Below are positions 5,201 to 6,234 of a DNA stretch of 6,234 nucleotides, piece after piece. Under the pieces are notes generated by a model that saw only the letters and a list, made by a program, of their open reading frames with translations, was not told where the DNA came from and did not search any database. The stretch comes from Dehalococcoidales bacterium (GTDB lineage Bacteria; Chloroflexota; Dehalococcoidia; Dehalococcoidales; RBG-16-60-22). How positions within the stretch are numbered: position 1 is the first letter of the stretch; each line of letters opens with the position of its first letter. The stretch spans positions 1-6,234 of the forward strand of contig JAUWGD010000099.1 of NCBI GenBank assembly GCA_030606585.1, given 5' to 3'. Made by a program: the position numbers and the translations under genes.

Positions 5201-5449
5201 CTATCTCATTTCGTCGAGTTGCTGCCATAGCCTGGCGGCTTCGAGGTCGTTGCGGGCGGTAGCACACATGCGGTAGACGTTGCGGAACTGCCAGTCGTTC
5301 CTGGCCTTCCCTTCCGCCACGATTTTACGGGCTTTGACGATTGCCCAGTGGGTCTGGAACGGTTTGATGATGAAGTGGCTGAAGGCGATAACCGCCCCGA
5401 GAAAAAGCAGTAAACAGATGCAGAAGAGAAGATAGTGTATTGTGAACAT
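5201..5449 (-). CDS. Small single-helix membrane protein (82 aa)
   Basis: The N-terminus holds one long hydrophobic helix (about residues 4-27, YLLFCICLLLFLGAVIAFSH). It is followed by a basic cytoplasmic tail with VKARKIVAEGKARNDWQFRNV and a C-terminal RNDLEAARLWQQLDEMR that look helical. I do not recognise a family. The ATG at 5449 is supported by GGGAGG at 5454-5459 on the complementary strand, 4 nt upstream. It is the first gene of the minus-strand cluster; its upstream region is the repeat-filled divergent intergenic stretch, where TAATAT near 5490 is a possible -10 without a convincing -35. Being encoded directly before the anchored secreted protein, it could partner with it, but this is only context. 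Confidence 0.75.
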   Translation of the reverse strand: MFTIHYLLFCICLLLFLGAVIAFSHFIIKPFQTHWAIVKARKIVAEGKARNDWQFRNVYRMCATARNDLEAARLWQQLDEMR

Positions 5450-5560
5450 GGCGCCTCCCGGAAAAACGTATTCTGAGGTAAGTATATTAGACCGGGGGCT
5501 TGGCTACATCGGGGTTACTATTTATTTTGTTTCAGGTTTTACCCCCATAATCACATACTG

Positions 5561-5592
5561 TCATTGCGAGGAGCGTAGCGACGTGGCAATCT
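5561..5592. repeat. REP-like dispersed repeat (TCATTGCGAG type)
   Basis: The segment begins TCATTGCGAGGAGCGTAGCG and ends GTGGCAATCT, with ATTGC (5563-5567) and GCAAT (5586-5590) as ends of a hairpin. From memory, this wording (TCATTGCGAG...GAAGCAATCTC) is a common dispersed intergenic repeat in many environmental bacterial genomes. Confidence 0.65.
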
Positions 5593-5613
5593 CTATCTAC
5601 CTCACCCCCTTAA

Positions 5614-5650
5614 TCCCCCTCTCCTTACGAGGTTTCAAAGGAGAGGGGGA
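5614..5650. repeat. 13-bp inverted repeat, MITE-like
   Basis: TCCCCCTCTCCTT (5614-5626) and AAGGAGAGGGGGA (5638-5650) are perfect inverted arms around an 11-nt spacer. There is no T-run, and it lies between divergent genes, so a terminator role is unlikely. It fits a palindromic dispersed repeat. Confidence 0.7.
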
Positions 5651-5656
5651 AAAGAA

Positions 5657-5677
5657 AAGAGGGGTTTCACCCCTCTT
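5657..5677. repeat. 8-bp inverted repeat, second hairpin of the cluster
   Basis: AAGAGGGG (5657-5664) and CCCCTCTT (5670-5677) are perfect arms with a TTTCA loop, only 6 bp after the preceding hairpin. TTTCA also occurs in the spacer of that hairpin, suggesting the two derive from one repeated unit. Confidence 0.65.
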
Positions 5678-5709
5678 AAACACCCCAATAGGGCAAGGTG
5701 GCGAAACCT

Positions 5710-5766
5710 GCGGGCTAAACCGAGAATGATACTGGATGGCCCGCCTATGCTAAAGCTACGACGGGC
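5710..5766. repeat. Two mutually exclusive hairpins sharing one arm
   Basis: GCCCGC (5739-5744) can pair with GCGGGC upstream (5710-5715) or, as GCCCG, with CGGGC downstream (5762-5766). The downstream hairpin (CCCGCC...ACGGGC) looks like palindromic repeats common in environmental genomes. The arrangement could be a conformational switch or simply abutting repeats. Confidence 0.4.
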
Positions 5767-5971
5767 AAGCCAGGGTGGGAATAGATAAGAAACAACGGGG
5801 GGTATACCACTGGGTTAAATAAGGATAATTTGCATGGATTTTAGGTGCTTACATAGTTGATGAAATATATCCGCTGTGGGACTCTATGGCTATAAGTACT
5901 TGCTCGCTTGAATACCTGAGGAAGACCGGAGTCGTTTTACACAAGGGGTCAATTAACAAAGGAGGCTGAAA

Positions 5972-6234
5972 ATGTCAGTGCAATCGGTAGAGAAAGTAAA
6001 GTCTATGAAAGTGGGCGATGTGATGAGGACGACGATAGATTTTATTGATGGTAAGGCCACTGTAGCCGAGGCTGTACGCTTAATGAGAAAACTCCGTGTG
6101 TCCTGTCTACTCGTGAGACAGCGCAATCATGATGATGCCTTTGGCATAGTTGTGCGCAAAGATGTGGTTAATAAGGTCATTGACCCTGGGAAGGACTCTG
6201 ACGAGGTTAAAGTCTTTGAAATCATGACCAGGCC
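5972..6234 (+). CDS. CBS-domain protein, 3'-truncated
   Basis: The ATG at 5972 follows an AAAGGAGG site with 6 nt spacing, a very good start. The 87 visible codons begin MSVQSVEKVKSMKVGDVM and continue into a CBS domain: VGDVM, then DGKATVAEAVRLMRKLRVSC, then FGIVVRKDVVNKVI. A second CBS motif starts at VKVFEIMTRP and runs off the edge, so the protein has at least a CBS pair (Bateman module). Such modules bind adenine nucleotides or related ligands and regulate a partner enzyme, channel or transcription factor. Whether this is a stand-alone CBS-pair protein or has a further domain cannot be told here. It is transcribed away from the minus-strand cluster, after a long untranslated or intergenic stretch. 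Confidence 0.88.
   Translation, partial: MSVQSVEKVKSMKVGDVMRTTIDFIDGKATVAEAVRLMRKLRVSCLLVRQRNHDDAFGIVVRKDVVNKVIDPGKDSDEVKVFEIMTR

Larger units (their letters stand above)
5450..5971. other. Divergent intergenic region, repeat-rich, no gene seen
   Basis: This 522-bp stretch lies between two genes pointing away from each other. Its middle (about 5561-5770) is a run of palindromic elements annotated separately. The outer parts must hold promoters for both flanking genes. A GGTATACC palindrome occurs near 5800, and I could not find a convincing -35/-10 pair before the CBS gene. A 95-codon plus-strand ORF through the repeats (5442-5729) has low-complexity repeat translation and no ribosome site, so I do not call it. 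Confidence 0.6.

Noticed and set aside
5614..5677. Intrinsic terminators
   Set aside because: Neither hairpin is followed by a T-run on either strand, and both flanking genes are transcribed away from this region.
5691..5750. Possible c-di-GMP-I (GEMM) riboswitch, from GCGAAACCTGCGGGCTAAACC wording
   Set aside because: The second GNRA hairpin and the expected closing stem are missing, and the segment merges into palindromic repeats. The likeness is superficial.

Overview
The window looks like a piece of a bacterial chromosome of moderately high G+C content. A bacterial UvrB, a lipoprotein with a lipobox and good Shine-Dalgarno sites point to a bacterium. The anaerobe-type redox families and the palindromic intergenic repeats would fit an uncultured Dehalococcoidia/Chloroflexota-like lineage, but that placement is only a guess. 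TGA is used as an ordinary stop (for example at 779-781 and 4035-4037), so the genetic code is standard.

Layout. At 2-619 (+) is the C-terminal half of a hydroxyacid-oxoacid transhydrogenase (iron-ADH family). It converges on a long minus-strand gene cluster that reads from 5449 down to 624. In transcription order the cluster holds: a small one-helix membrane protein (5449-5201); a secreted, C-terminally anchored protein (5157-4381); a 64-residue two-helix DUF6132-like protein with an in-frame TGA (4311-4117); a 57-bp fragment of the 5' end of uvrB (4109-4053); intact uvrB (3311-1299); a C_GCAxxG_C_C redox protein with an in-frame TGA (1294-779); and a lysine-rich 51-residue protein (779-624). 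A plus-strand lipoprotein gene with its own sigma70-type promoter sits on an AT-richer 741-bp block between the two copies of the uvrB 5' end. After a 520-bp divergent intergenic region full of palindromic repeats, a plus-strand CBS-domain gene runs off the right edge.

Main discoveries. (1) Two separate genes that standard ORF calling would miss or truncate each contain one in-frame TGA exactly where the family has a conserved cysteine. Each TGA is followed by a hairpin whose apical loop starts with G about 20 nt downstream. They are best read as two selenoproteins: a C_GCAxxG_C_C protein (Sec27) and a DUF6132-like membrane protein (Sec36), lying on either side of uvrB. (2) The lipoprotein block is flanked by a direct repeat of the first 19 codons of uvrB. 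The outer four codons differ only at synonymous third positions. This is what is expected if a small element integrated into the 5' end of uvrB and rebuilt the gene start, leaving the old start stranded behind the DUF6132-like gene.

How the genes may work together is inference. The two selenoproteins suggest thiol/selenol redox chemistry in the cytoplasm and at the membrane, co-transcribed with a DNA-repair helicase. Nothing in the sequence proves a shared pathway.
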